Part shown: piece after piece, positions 4,829-5,060 of the stretch
How positions within the stretch are numbered: position 1 is the stretch's first letter
Layout: each line of letters starts with the position of its first letter
Assembly (NCBI GenBank): GCA_016776525.1
Contig: JADHTD010000212.1
Coordinates: 1-5,060, forward strand
From: Rhodospirillales bacterium
Lineage (GTDB): Bacteria; Pseudomonadota; Alphaproteobacteria; Rhodospirillales; JADHTD01
Length of the DNA stretch: 5,060 nucleotides
Direction of reading: 5' to 3'
Position numbers and translations under genes: made by a program
Notes under the pieces: model-generated
The model's input: the letters and a program-made list of their open reading frames with translations, nothing else
Database searches by the model: none
Told to the model about the DNA's origin: nothing

Positions 4829-5060
4829 ATGAACAGCATTCTTGACCGCATCGGGCCCGAGCACATTCACTCAGAGCCGTTTCACTATCTGACGACCTCC
4901 GAGGCGCTGGACCCTGGCTATTGCGAGGCCTTGGCCGCCAATTTTCCGGATTTCTCGGACCATCCGGAAATGGTCAAAAACAACGCCTTGATCCACATGA
5001 GCGGCCTGCACGCGTTTGCCGATGAGATCCCCGTCGATCCCATTTGGCAGGATTTCATGC
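4829..5060 (+). CDS. Probable 2OG-Fe(II) oxygenase, N-terminal part (runs off window)
   Basis: Only the first 77 residues are visible. The lead contains HYLTTSEALDPGYCEALAAN, then FPDF, and NNALIHMSG at 51-59. This recalls the N-terminus of a group of bacterial 2OG-Fe(II) oxygenases whose first part reads like 'phhhhenaLdpelyeaLaaeFP'. The iron-binding His-x-Asp and distal His would lie beyond the window, so the assignment is tentative. The ATG at 4829 has only a weak GGA three bases upstream. It overlaps, as ATGA, the stop of a 5-codon frame (4815-4832) that itself begins directly after the TauD fragment's stop. Translation may therefore depend on coupling. An in-frame TTG at 4811 is an alternative start. 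Confidence 0.55.
   Translation, partial: MNSILDRIGPEHIHSEPFHYLTTSEALDPGYCEALAANFPDFSDHPEMVKNNALIHMSGLHAFADEIPVDPIWQDFM

Noticed and set aside
1..5060. CRISPR array, insertion sequence or rRNA
   Set aside because: There are no regularly spaced repeats, no transposase reading frame with terminal inverted repeats, and no rRNA-like sequence in the window.

Overview
The window looks like a chromosomal segment of an alphaproteobacterium, perhaps of the Rhodospirillales. This is inferred from moderately high G+C coding DNA, a PanF/PutP-like sodium symporter with an extended C-terminus, a TauD-type fragment, and small ATGA-overlapped membrane genes. Nothing in the sequence fixes the genus.

Layout. 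Positions 1-60 may hold the 5' end of a leftward gene, weakly supported. Positions 61-744 are non-coding as far as I can see. This stretch opens with an A+T-rich patch (about 30% G+C over 61-150 by hand count) containing two identical 12-bp repeats that each include a DnaA-box-like 9-mer. It continues with a 15-bp near-repeat and two short inverted repeats. Positions 745-2730 encode a 661-residue sodium:solute symporter, read from a TTG codon behind a strong Shine-Dalgarno sequence, and a canonical intrinsic terminator follows. Next come two rightward, ATGA-overlapped genes: an 81-residue two-helix membrane protein and a 207-residue membrane-anchored TPR protein. Converging on them are two leftward genes for a 67-residue two-helix membrane protein and a 165-residue single-helix protein, with a pair of hairpins between them.

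The right end is the most unusual part. A rightward 34-codon reading frame matches the N-terminal strand of TauD/TfdA-family dioxygenases and then stops. Fourteen bases later an unrelated gene begins, probably a 2OG-Fe(II) oxygenase, and it runs off the window. The 85-bp gap between the TauD fragment and the divergent 165-residue gene has -10-like hexamers 7-8 bases from both start codons and no Shine-Dalgarno on either side, so both transcripts could be leaderless.

How the genes work together. The symporter is a self-contained transcription unit importing an unidentified solute. The 81-aa and TPR proteins are probably co-translated and may form an inner-membrane assembly. The two leftward proteins have no recognised function. 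I do not see a complete new system. The points most worth a second look are the truncated TauD junction, the paired leaderless promoters, and the repeat-rich A+T patch.
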